Source: an uncultured Enhydrobacter sp. (GTDB lineage: Bacteria; Pseudomonadota; Gammaproteobacteria; Pseudomonadales; Moraxellaceae). From it: a DNA stretch of 13,689 nucleotides. A program made the position numbers and the translations under genes. The stretch covers positions 1 through 13,689 of the forward strand of contig CAMIOS010000040.1 of assembly GCA_946222995.1 (NCBI GenBank), read 5' to 3'. Below the pieces are notes generated by a model, which worked only from the letters and a program-made list of their open reading frames with translations, made no database searches and was not told the DNA's origin. Of this stretch, positions 13,182 to 13,689 are shown in pieces (position 1 is the first letter of the stretch; each line of letters opens with the position of its first letter).

Positions 13182-13689
13182 ATGAAAATTTTTTGGTTTA
13201 TACCGACTCATGGCGATAGCCGTTATTTAGGCACCAACAAAGGTGCAAGAACCGTTGACCATGCGTACATGAAGCAAATCGCCGTGGCAGTCGATAATTT
13301 GGGCTATGAAGGGGTATTGATTCCAACAGGTCGCTCGTGTGAAGACCCTTGGATTACTGCTGCCAGTCTGATTGATGCTACCACTCGCTTAAAGTTTTTG
13401 GTGGCGTTACGCCCAGGGGTGACCACACCTGCGTTAGCCGCTCGTATGACTGCCACCTTTGATAGGTTATCGAACGGTCGCTTATTGCTCAATTTGGTCA
13501 CAGGTGGCGATGAGCAAGAGCTTAAAGGTGACGGCGTGTATGAAGATCACGCCACGCGTTATCAGACAGCCAGTGAATACACCACGATTTGGCGAGAGAT
13601 TTTAACTCGCTCGCACACAGGCGAATCCTTTACTTTTAACGGTGAACGCTTGCAAGTCGAAGATGCCAAATTGCTATATCCCCCTCTAC
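13182..13689 (+). CDS. ssuD: FMNH2-dependent alkanesulfonate monooxygenase, N-terminal part
   Basis: SsuD splits alkanesulfonates into aldehyde and sulfite using O2 and reduced FMN. The window holds 169 of an expected roughly 380-390 residues, open at the right edge. Matches to SsuD are dense: FWFIPTHGDSRYLGT at 4-18, GVLIPTGRSCEDPW at 44-57 with Cys53 equivalent to the conserved Cys54, RLKFLVALRPGVTTP at 69-83, DRLSNGRLLLNLVTGGD at 94-110 and DAKLLYPP at 161-168. Where I remember E. coli SsuD having two glutamates after LGT, this protein has Asn19-Lys20. The ATG follows AGGTG at a normal distance. It has its own upstream region, separated by a terminator from cbl, and lies some 9 kb from ssuACB. 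Downstream genes are unseen. Confidence 0.95.
   Translation, partial: MKIFWFIPTHGDSRYLGTNKGARTVDHAYMKQIAVAVDNLGYEGVLIPTGRSCEDPWITAASLIDATTRLKFLVALRPGVTTPALAARMTATFDRLSNGRLLLNLVTGGDEQELKGDGVYEDHATRYQTASEYTTIWREILTRSHTGESFTFNGERLQVEDAKLLYPPL

Overview
The window looks like chromosomal DNA of a gammaproteobacterium of moderate-to-low GC, most likely a Moraxellaceae member (Moraxella/Faucicola, Psychrobacter or Acinetobacter relative). This is inferred from gene content and AT-rich spacers, not from a marker gene. Apart from a small remnant at the left edge, every gene is on the + strand and concerns sulfur acquisition from organic compounds when sulfate or cysteine is scarce.

Left edge (1-731): a HipBA-type toxin-antitoxin remnant on the minus strand. 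It has an intact hipB-like repressor gene, a 60-codon stump of hipA (N-subdomain only), and a promoter whose extended -10 lies between two matching palindromes, probably the HipB autorepression sites.

732-4040: an AT-rich leader, then ssuA (lipoprotein sulfonate-binding protein), ssuC (permease) and ssuB (ATPase), closed by a strong terminator. ssuD and a flavin reductase, often in the same operon in other bacteria, are not between them.

4041-11815: a second block: two tandem SfnB/DszC-like flavin monooxygenases of the acyl-CoA dehydrogenase fold, an NtaA/SnaA/DszA-like FMN monooxygenase, a complete MetQ-MetN-MetI importer, and an MsuE FMN reductase. The first six genes are tightly spaced or overlapping. 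msuE follows a 152-base gap holding a good sigma-54-type -24/-12 match, and the block ends in a terminator. Its enzyme classes mirror the Dsz desulfurisation system (DszC-like, DszA-like, flavin reductase) without a DszB-like desulfinase, and they are tied to a methionine-type importer.

11816-13689: a LysR-type activator closely resembling Cbl (CysB family, keeping the inducer-contacting residues known from CysB), a terminator, and the first 169 codons of ssuD, cut by the window end. A plausible model: Cbl/CysB, perhaps with a sigma-54 activator encoded elsewhere, switches on SsuABC and MetNIQ to import sulfonates and methionine-like or other organosulfur compounds. MsuE supplies reduced FMN to SsuD, the SfnB pair and the NtaA-like enzyme, which cleave C-S bonds and release sulfite.
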